Positions 34,996 through 44,587 of a stretch of DNA of 64,000 bases are shown in pieces. The stretch lies in the NCBI RefSeq assembly GCF_000717745.1, contig NZ_JOBH01000004.1, forward strand, positions 62,001 through 126,000, in the 5' to 3' direction. Source of the stretch: Streptomyces violens. GTDB lineage: Bacteria > Actinomycetota > Actinomycetes > Streptomycetales > Streptomycetaceae. Below the pieces are notes generated by a model. The model was given only the letters and a program-made list of their open reading frames with translations. It had not been told where the DNA came from and did no database searches. Made by a program: the position numbers and the translations under genes. Position 1 is the first letter of the stretch. Each line of letters begins with the position of its first letter.

Positions 34996-35904
34996 TCAGC
35001 TTTCGTCCGGCTTCGGCCGGCACTCCGCCGAGATCTCGTCCAACAGGTCGATCAGTGCGTGCAGTGCCGGGTTGGGGTCGTTCTTACGCCAGGCGAGGGC
35101 CAGTGGCAGTGGGGGGATGTCGGAGACCGGGAGCAGGACGACGCCCGGGACCTTCAGGTGGGCCGCGGACGCGGGGACGAAGCCGATGCCCACGCCCGCG
35201 CCGACCAGCGACAGGATGGTGTGGGTGTCCGGGGCCTCCTGGACGACGTTCGGGCCGGTGCCGTGCTTCAGGAACGCCTTGTGGATGACGGAGACGATCC
35301 CGGCGCCCCGGTTGGTGGGGTGGCTGACCACGGGCTCGTCGCGCAGGTCGAGCACGCCGACCTCCCGGCGCGTCGCCAACGGGTGCTCGGTGGGCAGCGC
35401 CACGGTGATGCGGTGCCGCGTGAGCTCCCGTATCTGCAGCCCCGAGCCCGCCACCGGCAGCCGGATCAGCCCCGCGTCGACCTCGTCCCGGCCGAGCCGC
35501 CCGACCATTTCGCCGCCGAAGACCGGACCGAGGACCTCCAGCCGTACGTGGGGCCGGTGTTCGCGGAACTTCCGGGTCATGAGGACCAGTACCTCGTGGG
35601 AGGTGGGGCCGCTGAAGCCGAGCCGGACCACGCCGGTCTGTCCGGCGGCCGCCTGGCGGGCCGCCTCCGGCGCCGCCTGAGCTGCCTGCAGCGCGCGCCG
35701 GGCCTCCGTCAGGAAGGCCGCGCCGGCGCCGGTGAGCGTGACATGCCGGGTCGTACGGCGCAGCAGATCCACCCCCACCTCGCGCTCCAGCCGTTTGATC
35801 TGCTGCGACAGCGGCGGCTGCGTCATCTGCAACCGCGCCGCCGCACGACGGAAGTTGAGCTCCTCCGCGACGACGACGAACGCCTGCAGATGTCTCAGTT
35901 CCAT
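34996..35904 (-). CDS. LysR-family transcriptional regulator
   Basis: A 302-residue regulator. The N-terminal winged HTH (1-60) is canonical: [43 protein letters not shown], followed by the two-lobed periplasmic-binding-like effector domain (about 90-295). It is transcribed away from the MHS transporter and CoA-catabolism genes, the standard arrangement in which a LysR protein activates the divergent operon on sensing a substrate or intermediate. A perfect inverted repeat (35984-36010) in the shared promoter is the probable binding site. Confidence 0.92.
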   Translation of the reverse strand: [302 protein letters not shown]

Positions 35905-35983
35905 CCGGCCACCCTCGCTCTGCGCTGGTCAGGGCCCATTGTGTCGCTGCGGCGAATCAATCGTACGCAGGTTTGGTGTTGGA

Positions 35984-36010
35984 CGAAACTAGTTGGTTGC
36001 CCCTAGTTTC
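35984..36010. promoter_or_regulatory. Probable LysR operator
   Basis: GAAACTAG (35984-35991) and CTAGTTTC (36003-36010) form a perfect 8-bp inverted repeat with an 11-nt spacer, in the gap between the divergent lysR and MHS transporter genes. It contains the T-N11-A type symmetry expected of LysR sites and is markedly AT-richer than its surroundings. Confidence 0.7.
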
Positions 36011-36049
36011 CCGAGCAGCAACATCGCGCCGCCGTCCGCAAGGTCCATG

Positions 36050-36101
36050 CGCAGGGTTCATACGCGGGATTCCTACCCGGGATTCCTACGCAGGGTCGCC
36101 A
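36050..36101. repeat. Four 13-bp tandem repeats in the MHS gene leader
   Basis: CGCAGGGTTCATA, CGCGGGATTCCTA, CCCGGGATTCCTA and CGCAGGGTCGCCA follow each other at 36050-36101, ending 17 nt before the start codon. They lie in the presumed 5' leader and could bind a protein or be slippage products. Confidence 0.65.
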
Positions 36102-36118
36102 TTCCGGAAGGAAATGAG

Positions 36119-37465
36119 ATGCGAACCGGACAGTTGCCCGGAGAAGAGAAAATGGCCCGCAAAGCAGGCTGGGCTTCTTTCATGGGCACGACGATCGAGT
36201 GGTACGACTTCTACGTCTACGGCACCGCTTCGGCCCTGGTCTTCGCGCCGTTGTTCTTTTCCCGGGTCCCGGCCTCCGTCGGCATTCTGCTGTCCTTCGC
36301 CACCTTCTGGATCGGTTTCCTGGCGCGCCCGCTCGGCGGCATCGTCTTCGGTCACCTCGGCGACCGGATCGGACGCAAGAAGGCGCTCATCGCGACCCTG
36401 ATGCTGATGGGTGTCAGTACGGTCGGCATCGGCCTGCTGCCTACCTACGCCCAGATCGGCGCCGCCGCACCGGTATTGCTGATCGTGTTCCGCATGGTGC
36501 AGGGGCTGGCGGTCGGCGGCGAATGGGGCGGCGCGGTGCTGATCGCCACCGAGCACGCCAAGAAGGAACGCAGCTTTCTTTTCGGCGCCTTCGCGCAGCA
36601 GGGCTCGCCCGCGGGCCGCATCCTGGCGACGCTGTCGTTCCTCGCGGTCGCCCAGCTGCCGGAGGAGGCGCTGCTGAGCTGGGCGTGGCGGCTGCCGTTC
36701 CTCGCATCGGCGCTGCTGGTGGTCGTCGGCCTGGTGATCCGGCTGAGCCTGGAGGAGTCGCCCGCGGTCGTCGCGATGCGCGCGTCCCAGCAGACGGTGA
36801 AGGTACCGCTGGTCAGCCTGTTCCGCGGCAACACCAAGACCGTGCTGGTCGGCGTGGGCGCGGCCCTCACCGTGTTCACGGTGGTGTACGCGCGCGATAC
36901 CTTCGCGCTGTCCTGGGCCACCGCGGAAATCGGCCTGGCGAAGAACGACTTCCTCACGATCATTCTGATCGCCAGTGTCGTGCAATTCCTGGTGCAGCCT
37001 TTCGGGGCGGTGCTCGCCACCCGGTGGAGCGTACGGAAGGCCGTCACCCTGCTGCTCGTACTCCAATTGCCGACGCTGCCGTTGATGTTCCTTCTCGTCA
37101 GTACCGGGAGTTTGGCCCTCGCCATGCTGGGGGCGGTGCTCGCGACCATTCCGGACGTCATGTATTACGCCCTTCTGGCGGGGATGTTCGCGCAGGCGTT
37201 CCCGCCGAACGTCCGCTACACCGGGATCTCGGCGACCTACGGACTGGCGGGGGTCCTTGGTGGCCTGGCACCGGTGATCCTGCAGTCCCTGCTCACCGCC
37301 TCCGGGTCGATCGTGCTGCCGATCGGGTTCGCGGTGCTGGTCAGCGTGGTGTCACTGTTCGCCGCCCGGGCGTTCCTCACGCTGTCCGAGCGCCGCACCG
37401 CGGAAGAAGAACCGATGGATCCGGGGGATTCGGTGGATCCGGTGAATCCGGCCGCTGCGCGCTGA
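36119..37465 (+). CDS. MHS-family (metabolite:H+ symporter) MFS transporter
   Basis: A 448-residue inner-membrane protein with about 12 hydrophobic segments. GTTIEWYDFYVYGTASALVFAPLFF at TM1 and GHLGDRIGRKKAL in the loop 2-3 are signatures of the metabolite:H+ symporter family (ShiA, ProP, KgtP, CitA). It should import an organic acid. ATG 36119 follows GAAGGA at a suitable distance; the frame is open further upstream across tandem repeats, but that part has no family similarity. It is the first gene of the operon divergent from lysR; the next gene starts 17 nt after its stop. Confidence 0.9.
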   Translation: MRTGQLPGEEKMARKAGWASFMGTTIEWYDFYVYGTASALVFAPLFFSRVPASVGILLSFATFWIGFLARPLGGIVFGHLGDRIGRKKALIATLMLMGVSTVGIGLLPTYAQIGAAAPVLLIVFRMVQGLAVGGEWGGAVLIATEHAKKERSFLFGAFAQQGSPAGRILATLSFLAVAQLPEEALLSWAWRLPFLASALLVVVGLVIRLSLEESPAVVAMRASQQTVKVPLVSLFRGNTKTVLVGVGAALTVFTVVYARDTFALSWATAEIGLAKNDFLTIILIASVVQFLVQPFGAVLATRWSVRKAVTLLLVLQLPTLPLMFLLVSTGSLALAMLGAVLATIPDVMYYALLAGMFAQAFPPNVRYTGISATYGLAGVLGGLAPVILQSLLTASGSIVLPIGFAVLVSVVSLFAARAFLTLSERRTAEEEPMDPGDSVDPVNPAAAR

Positions 37466-37482
37466 AAACCAAGGAGTTGACC

Positions 37483-39648
37483 GTGCCTGCGAGCAACCTC
37501 AGTTCCCATCCGACTGATGCGACCGACAGCGGCGACGCCGTGCAGAAGCTGCTGTACCCGCGGTCCATAGCGATCCTCGGCGCGTCGGACAATCCGGCCA
37601 AGCTGTCGGGCCGCCCGGTGGAGTACCTGAAGCGGTTCGGGTTCGCCGGACGGATCCTGCCGATCAATCCCACCCGCGAGACCGTTCAGGGCCTGCCGGC
37701 CCACCGCAGCCTCGACGACGTCGACGGCGACATCGACCTCGTGATGATCATGCTGCCCGCGGAACGGACGGCCGACGCGGTACGGGCCTGCGGTCGGTGC
37801 GGTATCCCGGCCGCGATCGTGGGCGCATCCGGCTTCGCCGAACTCGGCGGCGAGGGCGCGGCGCTCCAGCGCGACCTGCGGGCGGCGATCGAGGAGAGCG
37901 GTGTGCGGGTGCTCGGCCCGAACTGCCTCGGCATGATCGGCGTACGGGACCGCGCGATGCCCACGTTCACCTCGGCGCTGGACGAGGACGTACCGCTGCA
38001 CGAGGGCCCGGTGGCCTTCCTCAGCCAGAGCGGTGCGTTCGGCGGCTTCGTCTTCAACGAGTCGCAGAATCTGGGCATCGGGATCTCGCACTACCTCAAC
38101 ACCGGCAATGAAGTCGACCTGTCGGTGGCCGAGTTGCTGGACGGGCTGGTCCGCACCGAGCAGACCCAGGTGGTGCTGGCCTACCTGGAGGGCGTCACCG
38201 GCGGCCGCCGGCTGCTGGAGGCCGCCCGGGCGGCGCATGAGCGGGACAAGCCGATCATCGCCGTGAAGGTCGGGCGCTCGGCGGCGGGCGCCCGCGCGGC
38301 GCAGTCGCACACCGCGTCACTCGCCGGGGAGGACGCGGTCTTCGACGGCGCGGCCCGCCAGTACGGCATCCTGCGGGTCGACGGCCCCGAGGAGATGCTC
38401 GACGCCGCGCAGCTCTTCGCCACCGGGCGGCGGGCCCGCGGCCGCAGGCTGACCAGCCTGTCCGTCTCCGGTGGCGCAGGCGCCCTGATGGCCGACGCGG
38501 CGGCCCGGTACGGCCTCGAGGTCCGCGCCTGGGACGAGACGTGGCAGCGCAAGATGGCCGCCGCCATCCCGGCGTACGGATCGCCGCGCAACCCGGTCGA
38601 CCTCACCGGCACCCTCCTCGCCGAGCCGCAGATCCTCCGCCGCGCGCTCCGGGTGGCCGTCGAGCACCCCGACACCGACATGATCGCCGTCCTGCTCGGC
38701 TGCGCGGACAGCTGCGCCACCGAACTCATCGACGCCGTCGAAGAGGCCCACCGCTCCACCGACCGCCCCGTGGTCGTGGTGTGGACCGGCGGCAGCGGCC
38801 GGCCACGGCAGCGGCTGCGCGATCTCGGCATCCCCTGCTACACCGGCCCGGGCAGCGCCGCCGCCGCGCTCGGGCTGCTCACGGACTTCAGCCTGCGTCC
38901 CGCGCTGCCGCGGCCGCAGCGTCCTGACGGTATCGATGACGCCGCCGCGCGCTCACTGCTGACCGCGGCGCGGGCCGCGGGACGGATCCAACTCGACGAG
39001 GACGAGTCGACCCGGCTGATCGCCGCGTATGGCATACCCTGTGCCGCCTCCCGCCCGGTGGCATCGGCCGACGCGGCGGTGACCGCGGCGGCAGAGCTCG
39101 GCGGTCCGGTCGCGGTCAAGCTGCTGTCCGACCGGATCGGGCACAAGAGCGACATGGGCGGTGTGCGGCTCGGGCTCGACGCGGCCGGGGCCATTCGCGG
39201 GGCCGCCGACGACCTGTTCCGTATCGCCCGCGAGGCGGGAGTGGACGATGCCCGGCTGCTGGTCCAGCGCATGGCGCCCGCCGGCACCGAGCTGATCGTC
39301 GGGACCAAGAACGACCCCGTGTTCGGCCCGGTCGTCGTGGTCGGCCTGGGCGGGGTACTCGTCGAGGCCCTCGCCGACAGTCAGGTCGCCGTCGCCCCCA
39401 TCGACACCGACACCGCCCGGCGCCTGCTCCTGTCACTGCGCGGCAGCCGGCTGCTCGGCGCGGTACGCGGCAACCCGCCGCGCGACATCGACGCGGCGGC
39501 GGAAACCATCGCGCGCCTGTCCTGGCTGGCCACCGACCTGTCCGAGGAACTCGCCGAACTCGATGTGAACCCACTGCTGCTCGGTGCACGCGGGGAGGGC
39601 GCTGTCGCCGTGGACGCCCTGGCGGTCCTGACCAGCCCGACAGCCTGA
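37483..39648 (+). CDS. NDP-forming acyl-CoA synthetase (fused alpha-beta)
   Basis: A 721-residue protein with the acetate-CoA ligase (ADP-forming) layout: a CoA-binding Rossmann domain (IAILGASDNPAKLSGRPV), a succinyl-CoA-ligase-like region (FLSQSGAFGGFVFN and GRSAAGARAAQSHTASLAGED) and a C-terminal ATP-grasp domain (AVKLLSDRIGHKSDMGGV, ELIVGTKNDPVFGPVVVVGLGGV). The fused enzyme activates a carboxylic acid with ATP and CoA. GTG 37483 has AAGGAG 6 nt upstream. Its place right behind an organic-acid importer indicates that it activates the imported acid. Confidence 0.9.
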   Translation: MPASNLSSHPTDATDSGDAVQKLLYPRSIAILGASDNPAKLSGRPVEYLKRFGFAGRILPINPTRETVQGLPAHRSLDDVDGDIDLVMIMLPAERTADAVRACGRCGIPAAIVGASGFAELGGEGAALQRDLRAAIEESGVRVLGPNCLGMIGVRDRAMPTFTSALDEDVPLHEGPVAFLSQSGAFGGFVFNESQNLGIGISHYLNTGNEVDLSVAELLDGLVRTEQTQVVLAYLEGVTGGRRLLEAARAAHERDKPIIAVKVGRSAAGARAAQSHTASLAGEDAVFDGAARQYGILRVDGPEEMLDAAQLFATGRRARGRRLTSLSVSGGAGALMADAAARYGLEVRAWDETWQRKMAAAIPAYGSPRNPVDLTGTLLAEPQILRRALRVAVEHPDTDMIAVLLGCADSCATELIDAVEEAHRSTDRPVVVVWTGGSGRPRQRLRDLGIPCYTGPGSAAAALGLLTDFSLRPALPRPQRPDGIDDAAARSLLTAARAAGRIQLDEDESTRLIAAYGIPCAASRPVASADAAVTAAAELGGPVAVKLLSDRIGHKSDMGGVRLGLDAAGAIRGAADDLFRIAREAGVDDARLLVQRMAPAGTELIVGTKNDPVFGPVVVVGLGGVLVEALADSQVAVAPIDTDTARRLLLSLRGSRLLGAVRGNPPRDIDAAAETIARLSWLATDLSEELAELDVNPLLLGARGEGAVAVDALAVLTSPTA

Positions 39649-39694
39649 CCAGCCCGATCGAAACCGAATGAACGCGGGAACGGAGAACAACACC

Positions 39695-40837
39695 ATGGAA
39701 TCCACCGATTTCGAGGCCGTGCTCGACGCGGTGCGCCGCTTCGTGCGCGAGGACGTCGTTCCGCGTGAGGACGAGATCGAGGAGACCGACGCGATACCGG
39801 CGGACATCCGTCAAAAGGCCGCGGAGATGGGCCTGTTCGGATACACGCTCCCGGAGGAGTACGGTGGCCTCGGCGCCAACCTGTACGAGGACGCACAGCT
39901 CGCCTTCGAATTCGGTTACACCACTCCCTCCTTCCGCTCGATGTTCGGCACCAACAACGGCATCGCCGGCCAGGTGCTGGTCAACGCGGGCACCGAGGAG
40001 CAGCAGAAGTACTGGCTGCCCCGGCTCGCCGAGGGCGCCGTCGCCTCCTTCGCGCTCACCGAGGCCGAGGCGGGCTCGGACCCGTCGGGCCTGACGACCC
40101 GGGCCCACCGTGCTGGCGACCTGTACGTCATCAACGGGTCGAAGCGGTTCATCACCAACGCCCCGCTGGCCGATCTGCTCGTGGTCTTCGCCCGGACGGA
40201 CCCGGAGAGCCGTGGCACGAAGGGCATCTCCGTCTTCCTGGTCGAGGCGGACCGGCAGGGCGTCACCATCGGTCCCAAGGATCCCAAGATGGGCCAGGCC
40301 GGCGCCTGGACCGCTGAGGTGTTCTTCGATGACGTGCGCGTCGGCAAGGACGCGCTGATCGGTGGCGAGGAGGGCGCCGGCTTCGGCACCGCGATGAAGT
40401 CCCTCGTGCGCGGCCGCGTACACATTGCCGCGTTGTGTGTCGGCATGGCCCAGCGGATCCTGGAGGAGTCCGTCGCCCACGCCGCCGCCAACAAGCAGGG
40501 GGGCAGGCCGATCGGCGAGTTCCAGCTGGTCCAGGCGATGCTCGCGGAGATCCAGACCGGGGTACTGGCCGGCCGCGCGATGGTCCTCGACGCGGCACGC
40601 CAGTACGACTCCGGCGAGGACCGCAGGATCGCGCCCTCAGCAGCCAAGCTCTTCTGCTCCGAGATGGTCTCCAAGGCGGCCGACCTCGCGGTGCAGATCC
40701 ACGGTGGCATGGGTTATATGCGCGGCACGGTCGTCGAGCGCTGTTACCGCGACGCCCGGCTGTTCCGCATCTACGAGGGCACCAGCGAGATCCAGAAGCT
40801 GATCATCGGCAAGAACCTGATGCGGGGAGCGAAGTGA
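39695..40837 (+). CDS. Acyl-CoA dehydrogenase
   Basis: A 380-residue flavoprotein with all standard elements: FALTEAEAGSDPSGL and INGSKRFITNAPLADLL (FAD contacts), the HIAALCVGMAQRILEES helix, GRPIGEFQLVQ, IHGGMGYM, and the intact catalytic motif IYEGTSEIQ with the base glutamate. It introduces the 2,3 double bond into the acyl-CoA made by the preceding synthetase. ATG 39695 is preferred over an ATG nine codons upstream, which lacks a ribosome-binding site. It is coupled to the next gene by a GTGA overlap. Confidence 0.9.
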   Translation: MESTDFEAVLDAVRRFVREDVVPREDEIEETDAIPADIRQKAAEMGLFGYTLPEEYGGLGANLYEDAQLAFEFGYTTPSFRSMFGTNNGIAGQVLVNAGTEEQQKYWLPRLAEGAVASFALTEAEAGSDPSGLTTRAHRAGDLYVINGSKRFITNAPLADLLVVFARTDPESRGTKGISVFLVEADRQGVTIGPKDPKMGQAGAWTAEVFFDDVRVGKDALIGGEEGAGFGTAMKSLVRGRVHIAALCVGMAQRILEESVAHAAANKQGGRPIGEFQLVQAMLAEIQTGVLAGRAMVLDAARQYDSGEDRRIAPSAAKLFCSEMVSKAADLAVQIHGGMGYMRGTVVERCYRDARLFRIYEGTSEIQKLIIGKNLMRGAK

Positions 40838-42153
40838 GGCACGACCCCGCAGTACCGCATGAGCCACGGGAGTGGGAAGCGCGCCGCTCCCAGCCCCTGC
40901 GCGGCATGCGGATCATCGAGATCTCCAGCTATGTGGCGACCCCGCTGAGCGGGATGACACTGGCCCAGCTCGGCGCCGACGTGATCCGGATCGAGCCGGT
41001 CGGCGGTGCCCCCGACCGCACCCGCCTGCCACTGGCCGACAGCGGGACGAGCCTGTACTGGTCAGGGCTGAACAAGGGCAAGCGGGCCATCGAGGTGGAC
41101 CTGCGGTCCGAACGGGGACGCCGGCTCGTCACCGACCTGATCGTCGGCGGCGGGCGTTGCGACGGGCGCCGCGGCGGGATTGTGATCAGCAACTCCGAGC
41201 GGCACCCGGACCTGACGTACGAGGCGCTGCGGGCGCGCCGGCCCGACCTGATCCACGTACTGCTGACCGGCCGCCGGGACGGTGGTACAGCGGTGGACTA
41301 CACCGTCCAGGCGGCGACCGGATTCCCGCTGGTCACCGGCCCGGAGGACGCGGCGCGACCGGTGAACCACCTGCTGCCCGCGTGGGACGTCGCCGCCGGG
41401 CTGTACCTCACGACCGGACTGCTGGCCGCCGAACGGCATCGTCTGCTGACGGGCGAGGGCCAGCAGGTACGGGTCGCCCTGGAGGACGTCGCGCTGGCGA
41501 CCGCCGGAAACCTCGGCTACCTCGCCGAGGCCCAACTGAGCAGCACGCCACGGGAACGCATCGGCAACCACGTCTATGGCACCTTCGGCCGCGACTTCAC
41601 CACCGCCGACGGCGAGCGGCTGATGATCGTCGCGCTCACGCCCCGGCACTGGCGGGACCTTCTGGCAGCCACCGGGCTCACCGACGTGGTGTCCGCACTG
41701 GCGTCCGCGCTCGGGGTGGACTTCGCGGAGGAGTCGGAACGCTACCGACACCGCAAGGTCCTGGGGGAGCTGCTGGCCGGCTGGTTCGAGACCCGCACGT
41801 TCGCGCAGGCGGAAGCGGCCTTGCGTACCACTCGCCTGCTCTGGTCGAAGTACTGGAGCTTCACCGGTCTCGCCGCCGACGGCGCGCGCCTGCTGCGCGA
41901 GAACCCGCTGATGGCGCAGGTACGACAGCCGGGGGTCGGCAGGTACTGGGCGCCCGGATCACCCGTGGTGATGGCCGGCGAACAATCACCGCCGGAGGCT
42001 TCGCCGCGAGTGGGAGAGCACACCGAAGAGGTACTGCGCACCGAACTCGGCCTGTCGTCCCGCGACTTGGCGGAGCTGCGCGAGGACGGCGTCATTCAGT
42101 ATCCAACTCACGTACTCAACAAGGAGGTTCACCACCATGCCGCTACTCGCTGA
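40834..42153 (+). CDS. CaiB/BaiF-type CoA-transferase, 2-methylfumaryl-CoA isomerase-like
   Basis: A 439-residue class III CoA-transferase family protein. [35 protein letters not shown] is the family N-terminus, and the nucleophilic aspartate is probably D185 in LPAWDVAAG. The stretches [31 protein letters not shown] and [11 protein letters not shown] recall the 2-methylfumaryl-CoA isomerase (Mct) branch more than carnitine or formyl-CoA transferases; this is from memory and needs a search. The GTG start overlaps the acyl-CoA dehydrogenase stop (GTGA), and the 3' end overlaps the SDR gene by 17 nt. Confidence 0.78.
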   Translation: MRHDPAVPHEPREWEARRSQPLRGMRIIEISSYVATPLSGMTLAQLGADVIRIEPVGGAPDRTRLPLADSGTSLYWSGLNKGKRAIEVDLRSERGRRLVTDLIVGGGRCDGRRGGIVISNSERHPDLTYEALRARRPDLIHVLLTGRRDGGTAVDYTVQAATGFPLVTGPEDAARPVNHLLPAWDVAAGLYLTTGLLAAERHRLLTGEGQQVRVALEDVALATAGNLGYLAEAQLSSTPRERIGNHVYGTFGRDFTTADGERLMIVALTPRHWRDLLAATGLTDVVSALASALGVDFAEESERYRHRKVLGELLAGWFETRTFAQAEAALRTTRLLWSKYWSFTGLAADGARLLRENPLMAQVRQPGVGRYWAPGSPVVMAGEQSPPEASPRVGEHTEEVLRTELGLSSRDLAELREDGVIQYPTHVLNKEVHHHAATR

Positions 42154-42877
42154 CAAGACCGCGGTCATCACCGGCGGTGCCCAGGGGATCGGTCTCGCGA
42201 TCGCCGAGCGGTTCGTCGAGGAGGGCGCGAAGGTCGTCCTCGGTGACCTGAACCTGGCGGCCGCCGAGGCGGCGGCCAAGGGACTCGGCGGGTCCGCGGT
42301 GGCCCGGGCGGTGCGGTGCGACATCACCAACGCCGCCGAGGTGGACACACTCATCCAGACGGCGCTGGATGCCTTCGGCTCGCTGGACGTCATGGTCAAC
42401 AACGCCGGGATCACCCGCGACGCGACGATGCGGAAGATGACCGAGGAGCAGTTCGACCAGGTCATCGACGTGCATATCAAGGGCACCTGGAACGGCACGC
42501 GCAAGGCGGCCGCGGTCATGCGCGAGCAGCGGAGCGGTGCGATCGTGAACATTTCCTCGCTGTCCGGGAAGGTCGGCATGGTCGGCCAGACCAACTACTC
42601 CGCCGCCAAGGCCGGCATCGTGGGCCTGTCGAAGGCCGCGGCCAAGGAACTGGCGCATCACGGCGTACGGGTCAACGCCATCCAGCCGGGCCTGATCCGT
42701 TCGGCCATGACCGAGGCCATGCCGCAGAAGGCGTGGGACCAGAAGATGGCCGAGATCCCGATGCAACGCGCCGGCGAGCCGCGCGAGGTCGCCTCCGTCG
42801 CACTGTTCCTCGCCTCGGACCTGTCCTCGTACATGACCGGCACGGTGCTGGAAGTCACCGGCGGGCGGTTCATGTAA
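42137..42877 (+). CDS. SDR-family 3-oxoacyl/3-hydroxyacyl-CoA oxidoreductase (FabG-like)
   Basis: A 246-residue classical short-chain dehydrogenase. TGGAQGIG binds the cofactor, NNAG is present, the catalytic Ser lies in NISSLSG, and Y154/K158 in NYSAAKAG complete the active site. The acidic residue in LGDLN after strand 2 favours NAD(H). Sitting between a CaiB-type gene and a thiolase, it most likely oxidises a 3-hydroxyacyl-CoA in the degradative direction. It starts inside the preceding gene behind AAGGAGG. Confidence 0.9.
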   Translation: MPLLADKTAVITGGAQGIGLAIAERFVEEGAKVVLGDLNLAAAEAAAKGLGGSAVARAVRCDITNAAEVDTLIQTALDAFGSLDVMVNNAGITRDATMRKMTEEQFDQVIDVHIKGTWNGTRKAAAVMREQRSGAIVNISSLSGKVGMVGQTNYSAAKAGIVGLSKAAAKELAHHGVRVNAIQPGLIRSAMTEAMPQKAWDQKMAEIPMQRAGEPREVASVALFLASDLSSYMTGTVLEVTGGRFM

Positions 42878-42935
42878 CACCGGCGGCTCTCGTCCGCCCT
42901 ATTCGTCCTCGACCCGCCATGGAGGTGTCAACACC

Positions 42936-44147
42936 ATGCGTGAAGCCGTGATTTGCGAGCCCGTCCGTACCCCCATCGGCCGCTTCGGCAGTTCCTTGAA
43001 GAGCCTGAGTGCCGCCGAGTTGGGCACGGTCGCGCTCCGGGGTCTGCTGACACGTACCGGCCTCGACCCGGCCACGATCGACGACGTCATCCTCGGCCAC
43101 TGCTACCCGACCAGCGAGGCGCCCGCCATCGGCCGGGTCGTCGCCCTGGACGCGGGCCTGCCGATCACCGTGCCCGGCATGCAGGTCGACCGGCGCTGCG
43201 GCTCCGGCCTGCAGTCCGTACTGCAGGCAGCCATGCAGGTCCAGTCCGGCGTCAGCGAGCTGATCGTCGCCGGTGGCGCGGAGAGCATGAGCAACGTCGC
43301 CTTCTACACCACCGACATGCGGTGGGGCGTCAAGGGCCCGGGCGTGACACTGCACGACGGCCTGGCCCGGGGCCGCGCCACCGCGGGCGGCCGCAACTAC
43401 CCGGTGCCGGGCGGAATGCTGGAAACCGCGGAGAACCTGCGCCGCGAGTACGGCATCGACCGCGAGGAACAGGACCTGCTGGCGGTGACCTCGCACCGGC
43501 GGGCGGTCGCCGCGCAGAGCTCCGGCGTGTTCGCCGAGGAGATCGTCCCCGTGCCCGTACGGACGAAGAAGGGCGAGACCGTCGTCGACACCGATGAGCA
43601 CCCCCGCGCCGACGCCTCGATGGAGACCCTCGGGGCCCTGCGCCCGGTACTGGGCAAGCAGGACTCCGGGGCCACCGTGACCGCGGGCAACGCCAGCGGC
43701 CAGAACGACGCCGCGGCGATGTGCGTCGTCACACACCCGGACCGCGCCGCCGCACTCGGCCTGCGTCCGTTGGTACGCCTCGTGTCATGGGGCGTGGCCG
43801 GCGTGGCCCCGAAGATCATGGGCATCGGCCCGGTCCCCGCCACCGCCGTTGCGTTGGAGAAGGCGGACCTCAAGATCTCCGACCTGGACCTGATCGAACT
43901 CAACGAGGCGTTCGCCGCCCAGGTGCTCGCCTGCACCCGCGAATGGGACTTCGGCGAGGCCGACTTCGAGCGGCTGAACGTCCACGGTTCCGGCATCTCC
44001 CTGGGCCACCCGGTCGGCGCGACCGGCACCCGCATCCTCACCACCATGGCCCGCGAAATGCACCGCCGCGACGCCCGCTACGGCCTGGAAACCATGTGCA
44101 TCGGCGGCGGCCAGGGCCTGGCAGCGATCTTCGAACGGGTGAGCTAG
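42936..44147 (+). CDS. Acetyl-CoA acetyltransferase/thiolase
   Basis: A 403-residue thiolase. The acylated cysteine is C88 in DRRCGSGLQSV, H358 lies in SLGHPVGATG, and C388 in MCIGGGQG is the proton donor; NEAFAAQ precedes as usual. It cleaves a 3-oxoacyl-CoA to acetyl-CoA and a shortened acyl-CoA, closing a beta-oxidation-like route with the upstream genes. GGAGGTG lies before ATG 42936. It ends 5 nt from the convergent thioesterase stop, so there is no room for a separate terminator. Confidence 0.92.
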   Translation: MREAVICEPVRTPIGRFGSSLKSLSAAELGTVALRGLLTRTGLDPATIDDVILGHCYPTSEAPAIGRVVALDAGLPITVPGMQVDRRCGSGLQSVLQAAMQVQSGVSELIVAGGAESMSNVAFYTTDMRWGVKGPGVTLHDGLARGRATAGGRNYPVPGGMLETAENLRREYGIDREEQDLLAVTSHRRAVAAQSSGVFAEEIVPVPVRTKKGETVVDTDEHPRADASMETLGALRPVLGKQDSGATVTAGNASGQNDAAAMCVVTHPDRAAALGLRPLVRLVSWGVAGVAPKIMGIGPVPATAVALEKADLKISDLDLIELNEAFAAQVLACTREWDFGEADFERLNVHGSGISLGHPVGATGTRILTTMAREMHRRDARYGLETMCIGGGQGLAAIFERVS

Positions 44148-44152
44148 CGCTG

Positions 44153-44575
44153 TCAGAGCCCGGCCACGTCCGGATCGGCCGCGACCCCGCGGAAGTACTC
44201 CCGGGGATTGGGCACGAGTCTGCGCTCGTTCAGGTCGAGTATTCCGCCGACGTTGAACACCTCCGCCACGAGAGTGCCATCGGGGCGGGTCATGGCCTGC
44301 TCCACGCGGAAGGACTTGCCCTCCCCGAAGACGAAGGCGCAGCTCACGTCGATGTCGTCGCCGGCGACCACTTCGCGGTGGTACTTGATCGTGCTCTCCA
44401 GGCTGACCGGGCTGACCCCCTTCGCCAGCAGGTCGCTCTGGTGGATGCCCGCCGCACGCAGCAGCTCCCACCGTGCGTGCTCCGCGTATTGCAGGTACAC
44501 GTTGGCGTTCAAGTGCCCTTGTGTGTCGGTCTCGTAGACGCGAACGGTGACTCGGACCGTGAATGGCTTTGTCAT
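44153..44575 (-). CDS. Hotdog-fold acyl-CoA thioesterase (4-HBT type)
   Basis: A 140-residue protein with the 4-hydroxybenzoyl-CoA thioesterase pattern: VRVYETDTQGHLNANVYLQYAEHAR, where an Asp-x-x-Gly-His-x-Asn cluster normally supplies the catalytic residue and substrate loop. It should hydrolyse a short or aromatic acyl-CoA, possibly to release CoA from dead-end intermediates of the adjacent pathway, though it is on the opposite strand. The neighbour upstream on the same strand is unrelated. Confidence 0.85.
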   Translation of the reverse strand: MTKPFTVRVTVRVYETDTQGHLNANVYLQYAEHARWELLRAAGIHQSDLLAKGVSPVSLESTIKYHREVVAGDDIDVSCAFVFGEGKSFRVEQAMTRPDGTLVAEVFNVGGILDLNERRLVPNPREYFRGVAADPDVAGL

Positions 44576-44587
44576 GTCCGTACCCTC

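Noticed and set aside
35993..36118. N-terminal extension of the MHS transporter
   Set aside because: The frame is open but consists of tandem repeats and the LysR operator region. The family sequence begins at 36119 behind a good ribosome-binding site.
44148..44152. Separate terminator between thiolase and thioesterase
   Set aside because: Only 5 nt separate the two convergent stops; no hairpin can be placed there.
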